Source of the DNA: Spirochaetaceae bacterium
Lineage (GTDB): Bacteria > Spirochaetota > Spirochaetia > Treponematales > Breznakiellaceae
Length of the DNA stretch: 7,338 nt
NCBI GenBank assembly: GCA_031257135.1
Contig: JAIRPH010000079.1
Span: 1-7,338 of the forward strand
Reading direction: 5' to 3'
Shown here: piece after piece, positions 1 to 6,135 of the stretch
Numbering within the stretch: the first letter of the stretch is position 1
Layout of the letters: the number at the start of each line of letters is the position of its first letter
Made by a program: the position numbers and the translations under genes
Notes under the pieces: model-generated
Database searches by the model: none
The model's input: only the letters and a program-made list of their open reading frames with translations
Told to the model about the DNA's origin: nothing

Positions 1-1
1 T

Positions 2-763
2 ATGAGAAAAATAGCGGTTTACGGCAAAGGGGGCATCGGGAAATCGACGACGGTGTCGAACTTTTCGGCCGCGCTTTCGCAGGAAGGATTCAGGGTGATG
101 CAGATCGGATGCGACCCGAAAGCTGATTCTACGGCGACCCTTACCGGAGGGAGGCGGATTCCCACGATTCTCGATACCCTGCGGCGCGTCCGTACGCCTG
201 CGCTTACGGACCTTGTCGCCGAGGGCTATAACGGCGTCCTCTGCGCCGAAGCCGGCGGTCCTACGCCCGGGGTCGGGTGCGCGGGCAGAGGCATTATCGC
301 CGCTTTCGAGAAGCTCAACGAACTATCCGCGTTTGAAACCTACAAGCCTGACGTGACGCTCTACGACGTGCTGGGCGACGTGGTCTGCGGGGGTTTCGCC
401 CTGCCTATGCGCGAAGGCTACGCGGACGAGGTATTTATCGTCAGTTCCGGAGAAATGATGTCCCTTTACGCGGCGCACAATATCGCGCAAGCTGTCAGGG
501 GCTTTGCCGGACGAGGCTACGCGCGTCTCGGCGGAATGATTCTCAACCGCCGGAGCATTGCGAATGAACGGGAAATCGCCGAACAAGCGGCCGCGGAAAT
601 CGGGGTCAGCATCGCAGGCGATATACCGCGGTCGCCGCTGGTGCAGGAGGCGGAAGCCCGCGGAAAAACTGTGTGCGAAGCCTTTCCTGACAGCGATTTG
701 GCGGATTTGTATCGCGGCATAGTCCGGGCTTGCATTGCGCCTCGGCAGGCGGCGTCAGCGTGA
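2..763 (+). CDS. NifH-type Fe protein of a nitrogenase-like reductase
   Basis: Homodimeric ATP-dependent electron donor (dinitrogenase reductase family, 253 aa), expected to pass electrons from ferredoxin or flavodoxin to the component 1 complex encoded next to it. Visible motifs: P-loop GKGGIGKST at residues 8-16, switch I-like CDPKADST at 37-44, the first cluster cysteine C93 in GVGCAGRG, and switch II plus the second cluster cysteine C129 in DVLGDVVCGG (121-130). C93 and C129 match the two ligands per monomer that hold the bridging [4Fe-4S] cluster. R96 occupies the position of the ADP-ribosylated arginine of NifH. At 253 aa it is shorter than true NifH (about 290) because the C-terminal extension is missing, as is common in divergent members of the family. 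The ATG sits at the very edge of the window, so its ribosome binding site cannot be seen. Its stop overlaps the next start. Its partners lack FeMo-cofactor ligands, so naming it nifH would mislead. Confidence 0.96.
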   Translation: MRKIAVYGKGGIGKSTTVSNFSAALSQEGFRVMQIGCDPKADSTATLTGGRRIPTILDTLRRVRTPALTDLVAEGYNGVLCAEAGGPTPGVGCAGRGIIAAFEKLNELSAFETYKPDVTLYDVLGDVVCGGFALPMREGYADEVFIVSSGEMMSLYAAHNIAQAVRGFAGRGYARLGGMILNRRSIANEREIAEQAAAEIGVSIAGDIPRSPLVQEAEARGKTVCEAFPDSDLADLYRGIVRACIAPRQAASA

Positions 764-2106
764 ACGATACCTTTACTGACGAACTGCCGCTGGCGGAATT
801 AGCCTGCAATCCTGAGCGGGTTTTCGGCAGAGACGCTATGAACGCGACACTGCATTTCTGTTCGCCCGCGCACGGAGGCTGGGGCGTCGTGCGGACGGCT
901 TGTCTTCTGCCTGAGACACAGTTACTGTTTGTGTGTCCTGAGGCGTGCGGACGGCACGGCGCGATAGCCGCGCTGGAACAGGGCTATCGGCGCAAGATTA
1001 CCTATCTTTGCATAGACGAGCAGGAAATTATTCTCGGAGGATACGAGGCTGAAATCGAGCGGGCGGTTGACGATATTATGGCGAAGGTACAGCCTCGTCC
1101 GAAAGCGGTTTTACTGTTTCTTCCCTGCATTGACGATCTGCTTGCAGGGGATCATGAGCCTGCGATAAAGCGTCTTGAACAGAAACACTGCGTTCCTATT
1201 CGGCTTGCCCGGATGAATCCGATTATGCTGGACAACAAAATGACGCCGATGTTGCGCGTACAAAAAGCGATGTACGAGTTTCTGCCTGAAACCGCGGAAA
1301 AAGATCGGGGGATTATACTGCTTGGATCGTTTCGTCCGCCTCCGCAAAACTCTGAGCTTGCGGGTCTTGTCGAGCGGTTGGGTTTTGGTCCGATTAGGCA
1401 TCCTGAGTTCTGTTCGGATTTTGACGATTTCAGACAATTCGCAAAAAGCGCAGGGGCGTTGGTTCTTCGTCCTGAAGGGAGTATTGCGGCGGATTTTCTC
1501 AAGACAAAAGGTATTCTTTCTGTCTTTGCGCCTATCGCTTTTGATACCGCTACTATTATTGAGCGGTATCAGCGTATTATTGATTTTCTTGCGCCGTTGC
1601 CCGGAGCCTCCGGAAATATTTCTGCCGCGGATATCTTCGCTCAGACCGCGGCGGAAACGGCGGAGAAACTGCGTCAGACCGCGGAAGTTCTGAAAAGCGC
1701 GTCGGTTGCGGTGGACGCTACGGTTACTGCGTCGCCGTTTAGTCTTGCGCTTGCGCTGGTTCAGGGCGGAATTCGGGTAAACCGGATATATGCGAATTAT
1801 CTGCCTCCGCACGAAACGGCCGCGCTTAAAAAATTGTCCGAACTTGACGGATCGATTATCGGGGCGAATCCGAATCACGCGCGGAAACACGGGCTTCGTC
1901 CTGAGAGACCGCTGGCGGACATCGCGGTCGGTTTTGAGGCGGGCTACGCGACGTCCGCGCCGCGGACAGTTCCGCTGGCGTTTGACGAACAGCGGTATGG
2001 TTTTGAGGGATTTCAAGCAATACTCGGCGGGCTTATTGACGCGGGATCAGCCGGAAAAAGTATTTCTTTGCGGGAACAAATCAAGTCTTACGGGCTTGTT
2101 GTGTAA
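760..2106 (+). CDS. Nitrogenase component 1-like subunit (NifD/NifE-like, divergent)
   Basis: Catalytic or scaffold subunit of the nitrogenase-like complex (448 aa from the GTG), Oxidored_nitro fold. I chose GTG 760 because it overlaps the Fe-protein stop as GTGA and keeps the N-terminal NPERVFG stretch. TTG 730 or ATG 838 are weaker alternatives. Cysteines lie where component 1 proteins hold cluster ligands: C34 (HFCSPAHGG), C59 and C63 (VCPEACGRHG), and C123 (LPCIDDLLAGD, resembling the SxCPxxLIGDD loop). The C-terminal GFEGF (415-419) resembles the G-Y-D/E-G-F element of NifD/NifE. The residues that bind FeMo-cofactor in NifD, C275 and H442, have no visible counterpart: the regions that appear to align read ALVLRPEGS (233-241) and PRTVPLAFDE (401-410). 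It may carry an interfacial Fe-S cluster and bind a different substrate or cofactor. It is probably NifD-type because it is first and longer, but orthology to NifD, NifE or BchN is not decidable by eye. Confidence 0.9.
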   Translation: MNDTFTDELPLAELACNPERVFGRDAMNATLHFCSPAHGGWGVVRTACLLPETQLLFVCPEACGRHGAIAALEQGYRRKITYLCIDEQEIILGGYEAEIERAVDDIMAKVQPRPKAVLLFLPCIDDLLAGDHEPAIKRLEQKHCVPIRLARMNPIMLDNKMTPMLRVQKAMYEFLPETAEKDRGIILLGSFRPPPQNSELAGLVERLGFGPIRHPEFCSDFDDFRQFAKSAGALVLRPEGSIAADFLKTKGILSVFAPIAFDTATIIERYQRIIDFLAPLPGASGNISAADIFAQTAAETAEKLRQTAEVLKSASVAVDATVTASPFSLALALVQGGIRVNRIYANYLPPHETAALKKLSELDGSIIGANPNHARKHGLRPERPLADIAVGFEAGYATSAPRTVPLAFDEQRYGFEGFQAILGGLIDAGSAGKSISLREQIKSYGLVV

Positions 2107-2244
2107 GCGTAGAAAAAGTAGAAAAAGTATATGTAGAAAAAGTATACGAGAAAAGATATACAAGAAAAAGAAAGTATATTAAGAAAAATATACGAGAAAA
2201 AGAAAGTATATGAGAAAAAATATACGAGAAAAAGGAAAAAATAT
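2107..2244 (+). repeat. A-rich intergenic low-complexity repeat between the two component 1 genes
   Basis: This 138-base spacer is nearly all A and G on the plus strand, with short TATA steps. It contains three copies of GTAGAAAAA (2109-2117, 2118-2126, 2133-2141). A 32-bp unit at 2163-2194 is followed directly by 2195-2226, matching at about 29 of 32 positions, and by a decayed third start at 2227. The 17-mer AGAAAAAGAAAGTATAT occurs exactly at 2163 and 2195, and TATACGAGAAAA occurs exactly at 2143, 2189 and 2221. There is no GC-rich stem, so an intrinsic terminator is unlikely. The transcript would be A-rich and unstructured, which could favour ribosome loading on the downstream gene. No reading frame in it looks like a conserved protein. 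The TATA-like hexamers lack a convincing -35 partner. Confidence 0.85.
2232..2236 (+). promoter_or_regulatory. Ribosome binding site of the second component 1 gene
   Basis: The AAGGA stretch is centred on GG at 2234-2235, with nine bases between this GG and ATG 2245. It is the last part of the A-rich repeat and decides the start of a gene that is not translationally coupled to the one upstream. Confidence 0.6.
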
Positions 2245-3381
2245 ATGGGGAAATTGTTATACTATCTACCGCCTCTTGCGCCGGATTATTCCGGGACGGC
2301 GTCAGTGTTTCACGATCTTAACGCGCTTACGGTGATTCACGACGCGTCAGGCTGTACCGGCACATATACCGGCTATGATGAGCCGCGTTGGTTCGGCAGT
2401 TCCAGTCCGGTATTTTGCTCTGGTTTGCGCGAAATGGATGCGGTTATGGGAGACGATGAAAAACTGCTCGCCAAAATTGAAGACGCGCTGAAAGACGCAG
2501 ACGCTTCGTGCGTGGCGGTTATCGGCAGTCCTGTTCCGATGGTTATCGGTTTTGACTTTGCCGGTTTTGCCCGCGCCGTTGAAAATCGGACTGGGCGTCC
2601 TTGTTTGGCGTTTCCGACTACCGGGCTTGCGTATTACGACGCGGGTCAGAAAGCCGCGTATCTTGCGCTTGCCGATTTTTTTTCTAAAAAAGATTTTTTT
2701 GAAAAAGATTTTTTCAAAAAAGAAAAAAAAGTAAATATTCTCGGAGCGTCGGTTCTCGACGGTTTTGACGATGCGAAACTGCATGATCTTATCGCTTTGC
2801 TTGAGGAAGCGGGGTTGCGCGCCGGAGCGGTTTGGGGGATGCGTTCCGGTTTTGAGGAATTGCGGGAAACCCCGAAAGCCGAGGCGAATTGGGTTGTTAC
2901 GGCGGCGGCTTTGCCGCTTGCCCGGTATTTGCGCGACCGGTTTGGTACGCCGTTTATCGCCGGGCTTCCGCTGGGAACGCGGGAGCGCGCGCGTATTTCT
3001 GCGGGACTCAGCGCGGTACGCTCAGGCGGGAAGATTCCGGCTTTTTCCGCTCCGCCTCTGTCCCGGGAGGTTTCCGCGGACGCCCCTGCCCGGACTCTGA
3101 TCATCGGCGAAGGCATCTTTTGCGCGTCTCTGCGCGCTGAAATGGAACAGGAAAACAGTTTTTCTATACGCCTTGGGAGTTTTTTCCAATCGGCAAAAGC
3201 GGTATTCGCCGATAGCGATGCTATTTTTACGTCGGAAGAGGAACTCGCAGTCGCGCTTAAAAATCCCGCGCTTGAAGAGGTTATCGGAGATCCGCTGTTC
3301 CGGGAGTTTCTGCCCGCGGATACTTCAGTCCGGTTTACAGAAATTCCGCATCGGGCTGTTTCAGGGAGGCTTTACGCATGA
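2245..3381 (+). CDS. Short nitrogenase component 1-like subunit (NifK/NifN-like, divergent)
   Basis: Second subunit of the nitrogenase-like complex (378 aa, well below NifK at about 520 or NifN at about 440). The N-terminal half keeps the component 1 layout: HDASGCTGTYTG with C37 (first cluster-type cysteine), FCSGLREMDAVMGDDEKLL at 57-75 (the family's S/T-x-L-x-E-x-D-x-V-x-G-G-x-x-x-L element, here with C58), and SCVAVIGSPVPMVIGFDF at 88-105 with C89 (equivalent to the C-x-x-x-V-I-G-D-D loop). No FeMo-cofactor ligand is recognisable. Residues 145-162 are an aberrant low-complexity insert built from DFF-(S/E)KK units, between a predicted helix end and a new Rossmann-like strand (VNILGASVLDG). 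The C-terminal part from about 285 reads like a last domain (TLIIGEGIFCASL) and ends in IPHRAVSGRLYA. It presumably pairs with the 760-2106 product to form a heterotetramer. The start ATG has an AAGGA site, and its stop overlaps the next gene as ATGA. Assignment to component 1 is firm; the choice between NifK, NifN and BchB type is open. Confidence 0.85.
   Translation: MGKLLYYLPPLAPDYSGTASVFHDLNALTVIHDASGCTGTYTGYDEPRWFGSSSPVFCSGLREMDAVMGDDEKLLAKIEDALKDADASCVAVIGSPVPMVIGFDFAGFARAVENRTGRPCLAFPTTGLAYYDAGQKAAYLALADFFSKKDFFEKDFFKKEKKVNILGASVLDGFDDAKLHDLIALLEEAGLRAGAVWGMRSGFEELRETPKAEANWVVTAAALPLARYLRDRFGTPFIAGLPLGTRERARISAGLSAVRSGGKIPAFSAPPLSREVSADAPARTLIIGEGIFCASLRAEMEQENSFSIRLGSFFQSAKAVFADSDAIFTSEEELAVALKNPALEEVIGDPLFREFLPADTSVRFTEIPHRAVSGRLYA
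2674..2730 (+). repeat. In-frame A/T-rich 15- to 18-base repeat inside the second component 1 gene
   Basis: Three degenerate units begin with GATTTTTT at 2674, 2692 and 2707, each ending in an A run, followed by a final lysine-coding A tract. Homopolymers include T8 (2676-2683), A6 (2686-2691), T7 (2694-2700), T6 (2709-2714), A6 (2716-2721) and A8 (2723-2730). The units read DFFSKK, DFFEK, DFFKKEKK. Codons on both sides are GC-balanced, so this looks like a later simple-sequence expansion that kept the frame. The alternating T and A runs are self-complementary but make only weak A/U hairpins. Confidence 0.85.
3364..3369 (+). promoter_or_regulatory. Ribosome binding site deciding the start of the H-cluster protein
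   Basis: GGGAGG lies eight bases before ATG 3378, inside the end of the previous gene. It supports the overlapping ATGA start over the internal ATG at 3441, which has only a weak purine tract upstream, and therefore supports translation of the lysine-rich leader. Confidence 0.75.
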
Positions 3382-3440
3382 ATATTTCAGGAAAAAATTT
3401 AAGAAAAAAAGAAAAATTAGAAACCAAGAAGCAAAAAGAT
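3378..3440 (+). other. A-rich tract encoding a lysine-rich N-terminal leader
   Basis: The first 21 codons of the H-cluster protein contain nine lysines (pattern KNLRKKEKLETKKQK) and are made of A runs much like the spacer upstream at 2107-2244. Recognisable hydrogenase-family sequence starts only around residue 35. The leader is hydrophilic, with no signal peptide character. It is either a real basic tail or a low-complexity extension in front of an ancestral start at ATG 3441. Confidence 0.6.
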
Positions 3441-4295
3441 ATGACAGCGTTTCTGTCTTACCTTAAAACTGGAGAGCCGGTTACTGCCCTCGTCGCGCCT
3501 GCGGCGTGGTCGGTTCTGCCGGATTTTCCCAAGATTCTCGGAGTGTTCCGCGCGCTTGGAGTCCGCGTATTTTTTCCGGTACTGCCGTATGCGGACATTA
3601 CCGCTTGGGCGTACTATCGTTTTCTCAAAGAAGCGGAAAAAGAAACCTTTATTTCATCAGCCTGCGTGGGAATACGCCGGAATTTTCCCGATACCGGGCG
3701 CATCGGCACGGTGTACAGTCCTCTGCTCTGCGCGGCCCGGTATCTCAAAACCTATCGAGGTATACGCGGCAGATTCGCTTTCTTTTCGCCGTGCGATCAG
3801 AAACGGTTTGAATTCACCGTACCGCGGGAGCATAAGCGGGAGGAAGCGTTGGTACACTTCAACATAACTATCGCGGATCTCAGCGAGTGGCTTGCGTCGG
3901 AGGGCATCGATGCGGAGGCGTATCCTGCGGTTAAAGCCGACGGGATCGCCGGAGACGGGATTGATTTTACCCGGGGACTGACGGTCGCGTATTTCGGGAC
4001 GATTTCCGCCGCGCTTTCCGCGGTATCGCCTGATCTTGAGTGCGCGGTCGCCGAAGGTTTGGCGGAAGCCCGGCGGTTTTACCGCGCAGAGTCATTGGGA
4101 CGTCCGCGTTTTTTTGAACCCTACGCGTGCGTCGGAGGATGCGCCAACGGATCGGGAGTTCCCGCGTTTCTCCGGAAGAAAACCTTAGAAAACCGGATGA
4201 ATACGCCTTCAAACGAGGTAAAAGCCGCGCTTCTTGAGCGGTTTACCCATTTTGACCGGATGCTGGATATACGGGATTTTTGCTATGACCGCTAG
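3378..4295 (+). CDS. Stand-alone [FeFe]-hydrogenase H-cluster-domain protein
   Basis: A 305-aa protein matching the [FeFe]-hydrogenase large-subunit C-terminal domain. Loop L1 is FISSACVG (91-98) against TSCCPGW, L2 is SPCDQKRFE (137-145) against MPCTxKxFE, and L3 is FEPYACVGGCANGSGVP (246-262) against EVMACxGGCxxGGGxP. All four cysteines that hold the H-cluster [4Fe-4S] unit are present (C96, C139, C251, C255), as are the lysine (K142) and glutamate (E145) of L2. The proton-relay cysteine of L1 (C299 in Clostridium pasteurianum CpI) is A95. RALGVRVFFPVLPYADITAWAYYRFL (58-83) fits the conserved region before L1. There are no N-terminal ferredoxin or PAS domains. Residues 1-22 are a lysine-rich leader encoded by A-rich DNA. 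Loss of the L1 cysteine is typical of sensory-type enzymes, so a hydrogen or redox sensor, a slow hydrogenase, or a cofactor-bearing partner of the nitrogenase-like complex are all possible. HydEFG maturases are not in the window. Confidence 0.86.
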   Translation: MNISGKNLRKKEKLETKKQKDMTAFLSYLKTGEPVTALVAPAAWSVLPDFPKILGVFRALGVRVFFPVLPYADITAWAYYRFLKEAEKETFISSACVGIRRNFPDTGRIGTVYSPLLCAARYLKTYRGIRGRFAFFSPCDQKRFEFTVPREHKREEALVHFNITIADLSEWLASEGIDAEAYPAVKADGIAGDGIDFTRGLTVAYFGTISAALSAVSPDLECAVAEGLAEARRFYRAESLGRPRFFEPYACVGGCANGSGVPAFLRKKTLENRMNTPSNEVKAALLERFTHFDRMLDIRDFCYDR

Positions 4296-4340
4296 TTTTG
4301 TATCCGCAGTAAACGTATTTTTTCTCGTTAAAAATTTAAA

Positions 4341-4346
4341 AAGAGG
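4341..4346 (+). promoter_or_regulatory. Ribosome binding site of the permease gene
   Basis: AAGAGG lies six bases before GTG 4353 and supports a GTG start. The 57-base gap (4296-4352) also contains a T6 run and an AAAAATTTAAAAAG tract but no stem-loop and no clear promoter, so read-through from the redox genes is likely. Confidence 0.7.
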
Positions 4347-4352
4347 TTTGCC

Positions 4353-5354
4353 GTGATCGCTAAAAAACCGATCCTCGCGGAAAGTATACTGCTGACGCTT
4401 CTACTGCTTACCGTAATCGCCTCGTTATGCGCCGGCAGGTACGCCGTGAACATAGCGGATATATGCCGCATCGCCGCGGGCATGGAACCCGCTGATCCCC
4501 GGGCGCGGACAGTGATACTATCACTGCGTCTTCCGAGAGTATTGCTTGCGGGCATCTGCGGCGCGGGACTGTCCGCCGCGGGAGTAGGTCTGCAAGCGAT
4601 GTTCGGCAACCCCTTAGTGAGTTCCCACATCTTGGGCGTTTCCGCGAGCGCGGGCTTCGGCGCGGCATTAGGAATACTGCTATTCGGACGGACGTGGGCT
4701 GTTCAGATTATGGCGGTTCTCTTCGGTTTCGGCGGAATGTTCATCGTCTACGCGATGAGCCGCAGAAAAGGCGGAACAGGGATTCTAGTGCTTGTTTTAT
4801 CGGGAGTTATCGTAACCGCGGTATTTGAAGCCCTTACGTCCCTTATTAAGTACATTGCAGACCCGGAAGAAAAACTGCCTGCAATCACCTATTACTTGAT
4901 GGGAAGTCTTGCGTCCGCGTCGTTTCGCGACGTATTCAGCGCGGGACCTGCGGTTGCGGCGGGCATAGCCGGGTTGTGGATTATCCGCTGGAGACTGAAC
5001 GTCATATCATTAAGCGAAGACGAAGCGGTTTCCCTCGGCATAGATATTCCGCGGATAAGAGCGTTGATCGTCATCGCTACTACCGTAATTGCCGCCAGCA
5101 TCGTATCGGTTTGCGGCATCGTCAGTTTTGTAGGATTAGCCGCGCCCCACTTCGCGCGGATGCTGGTCGGAAGCGATCACAGCCGATTACTTCCAACCAG
5201 CGTCATACTCGGCGGCGCGTTTGTGCTTGCAGTTGATACCCTCTGCCGTACCGCCGCCGCGTCTGAAATTCCATTATCAATCGTAACCGCGGTTGTAGGC
5301 GCGCCGGTATTTGCGTTTCTACTGCGCCGGTCAGAAGGAGGTCTGCGTGATTAA
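4353..5354 (+). CDS. FecCD/BtuC-family ABC importer permease
   Basis: Inner-membrane permease (333 aa, the usual size for FecC/FecD/BtuC, about ten transmembrane helices) that works as a homodimer with the ATPase encoded next. Family signatures are intact: LRLPRVLLAGICGAGLSAAG (58-77), the Q-x-x-F-x-NPL turn (Q81, N86, P87), HILGVSASAGFGAALG (92-107), the cytoplasmic coupling segment SLSEDEAVSLGIDIPRIRAL (219-238), GIVSFVGLAAPHFARMLVGSDHSRLLP (255-281), and VDTLCRT...EIPLSIVTAVVGAPVFAFLLRR (294-326). Its stop overlaps the ATPase start by eight bases. Substrates in this family include ferric siderophores, haem, cobalamin and, in MolABC, molybdate/tungstate. The sequence does not say which. Only one permease gene is present, so a homodimer is expected, as in BtuCD and not as in FecCD heterodimers. 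Confidence 0.97.
   Translation: MIAKKPILAESILLTLLLLTVIASLCAGRYAVNIADICRIAAGMEPADPRARTVILSLRLPRVLLAGICGAGLSAAGVGLQAMFGNPLVSSHILGVSASAGFGAALGILLFGRTWAVQIMAVLFGFGGMFIVYAMSRRKGGTGILVLVLSGVIVTAVFEALTSLIKYIADPEEKLPAITYYLMGSLASASFRDVFSAGPAVAAGIAGLWIIRWRLNVISLSEDEAVSLGIDIPRIRALIVIATTVIAASIVSVCGIVSFVGLAAPHFARMLVGSDHSRLLPTSVILGGAFVLAVDTLCRTAAASEIPLSIVTAVVGAPVFAFLLRRSEGGLRD
5333..5341 (+). promoter_or_regulatory. Strong ribosome binding site of the ATPase gene
   Basis: AGAAGGAGG, a near-perfect Shine-Dalgarno, lies five bases before GTG 5347 within the end of the permease gene. It fixes the start there and not at the upstream in-frame TTG 5311. Confidence 0.85.
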
Positions 5355-6126
5355 AGCAGAAAGAATTTCTTTTTTTTATGATCCCCGGAATGTCTTGTTT
5401 CAAGACGTGAGTTTCCGGCTCGATAAGGGAAAAATCCTTGCGGTTTTGGGACCTAACGGCGCGGGAAAAACGACGTTACTGCGCTGTTTGATGGGTTTTC
5501 TCGCGGTAAAGTCCGGCTCTATAACTATAACGGGCATTACCGATTACGCTGATTTTTGGCGGCAGGTAAGTTACGTTCCGCAAGCCCGGCAGAGCGTGTT
5601 TAACTATTCTGTTCTCAATATGGTTCTTATGGGACGCACGCCGTATATCGGAATAGGCAGACTTCCCGCGAAGAAAGACGCTGACATTGCGCTGTCTCTG
5701 ATTGCGCGGCTGGGGCTTGAACAATACGCCGAACAGCCTTGCAACGCGCTCAGCGGCGGACAGCTCCAGATGATTCTTATCGCCAGAGCTTTGGCGAAAG
5801 AGCCTGCGCTTTTGATTATGGATGAACCTGAGTCTAATCTTGATATGAAAAATCAGCTCGCTATTCTTGATCTTATCCGTTCTCTTTCTGAAGAGCGCGG
5901 GATTACTATCGTTTTGAATACCCATTTTCCGGCTCACGCTTTGCGGATTGCTGATAAGGCTCTGCTTTTCGGCAGAGGACAGTATCTCTACGGCGATGCC
6001 GATAAAGCGATCAGCGAGAAAACGATATTCGATTTTTTCGGCGTCCACTCGCGAATGGTCGAAGTGAACGCTTCACACGGCGCATTACGTTCAGTGATTC
6101 CTACGGAAATCGCTCGAACAATATAG
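5347..6126 (+). CDS. FecE/BtuD-family ABC importer ATPase
   Basis: Cytoplasmic nucleotide-binding subunit (259 aa from GTG 5347) that powers the importer. All ABC motifs are intact: A-loop aromatic Y11, Walker A GPNGAGKTT (35-43), Q-loop glutamine Q79 in YVPQA, signature LSGGQ (135-139), Walker B LLIMDE (155-160) with catalytic E160, D-loop SNLD (163-166), and the H-loop histidine H193 in NTHFP. VLMGRTPYIG (93-102) is typical of the iron-complex/cobalamin transporter class. A T8 run (5370-5377) lies within the first ten codons, where slippage would knock out the protein. It overlaps the permease by eight bases and is followed after nine bases by the binding protein. The Walker B aspartate and glutamate indicate a working ATPase. 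Confidence 0.97.
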   Translation: MIKAERISFFYDPRNVLFQDVSFRLDKGKILAVLGPNGAGKTTLLRCLMGFLAVKSGSITITGITDYADFWRQVSYVPQARQSVFNYSVLNMVLMGRTPYIGIGRLPAKKDADIALSLIARLGLEQYAEQPCNALSGGQLQMILIARALAKEPALLIMDEPESNLDMKNQLAILDLIRSLSEERGITIVLNTHFPAHALRIADKALLFGRGQYLYGDADKAISEKTIFDFFGVHSRMVEVNASHGALRSVIPTEIARTI

Positions 6127-6130
6127 GAGA
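6125..6130 (+). promoter_or_regulatory. Ribosome binding site of the binding-protein gene
   Basis: AGGAGA lies five bases before ATG 6136 and overlaps the stop of the ATPase gene, fixing the start that yields a proper lipoprotein signal peptide. Confidence 0.8.
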
Positions 6131-6135
6131 AATAT

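Noticed and set aside
1111..2016. Long minus-strand open frame of 301 aa opposite the first component 1 gene
   Set aside because: It is very rich in arginine with no recognisable domain, and it mirrors a well-supported gene on the other strand. It is a by-product of codon bias.
2107..2244. CRISPR-like array or intrinsic terminator
   Set aside because: The repeats are adjacent, degenerate and low-complexity with no unique spacers, and no GC stem followed by a T run exists.
2107..2244. Internal promoter in the A-rich spacer
   Set aside because: Several TATA-like hexamers occur simply because the repeat contains TATA. No -35 element at proper spacing was found, so it is left unannotated.
2686..2692. 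Programmed ribosomal frameshift at the AAAAAAG heptamer in the second component 1 gene
   Set aside because: The heptamer is read as AAA AAA G in the gene's frame and not as A AAA AAG, so it does not fit the usual slippery frame. A shift forward would end within a few codons of the repeat.
2646..3116. Minus-strand open frame of 156 aa opposite the second component 1 gene
   Set aside because: Its serine/arginine/proline-rich translation is a shadow of GC-rich codons, and its poly-lysine/serine end comes from the A/T repeat.
2..3381. True nitrogen-fixing nifHDK operon
   Set aside because: The component 1 proteins are too short, lack the FeMo-cofactor ligands, and no nifB, nifE or nifN gene is beside them.
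3378..4295. Nitrogenase accessory or acyl-CoA dehydratase-type protein as identity of the fourth gene
   Set aside because: The three H-cluster loops in correct order, with all four cysteines plus the L2 lysine and glutamate, make the hydrogenase-domain call much stronger.
4318..4345. Terminator between the H-cluster gene and the permease
   Set aside because: The T6 and A-rich stretches form no stable GC stem, and the spacing fits read-through into the importer genes.
5476..6048. Minus-strand open frame of 190 aa opposite the ATPase
   Set aside because: The plus strand carries every ABC ATPase motif in frame. The antisense product shows no family features and no ribosome site.
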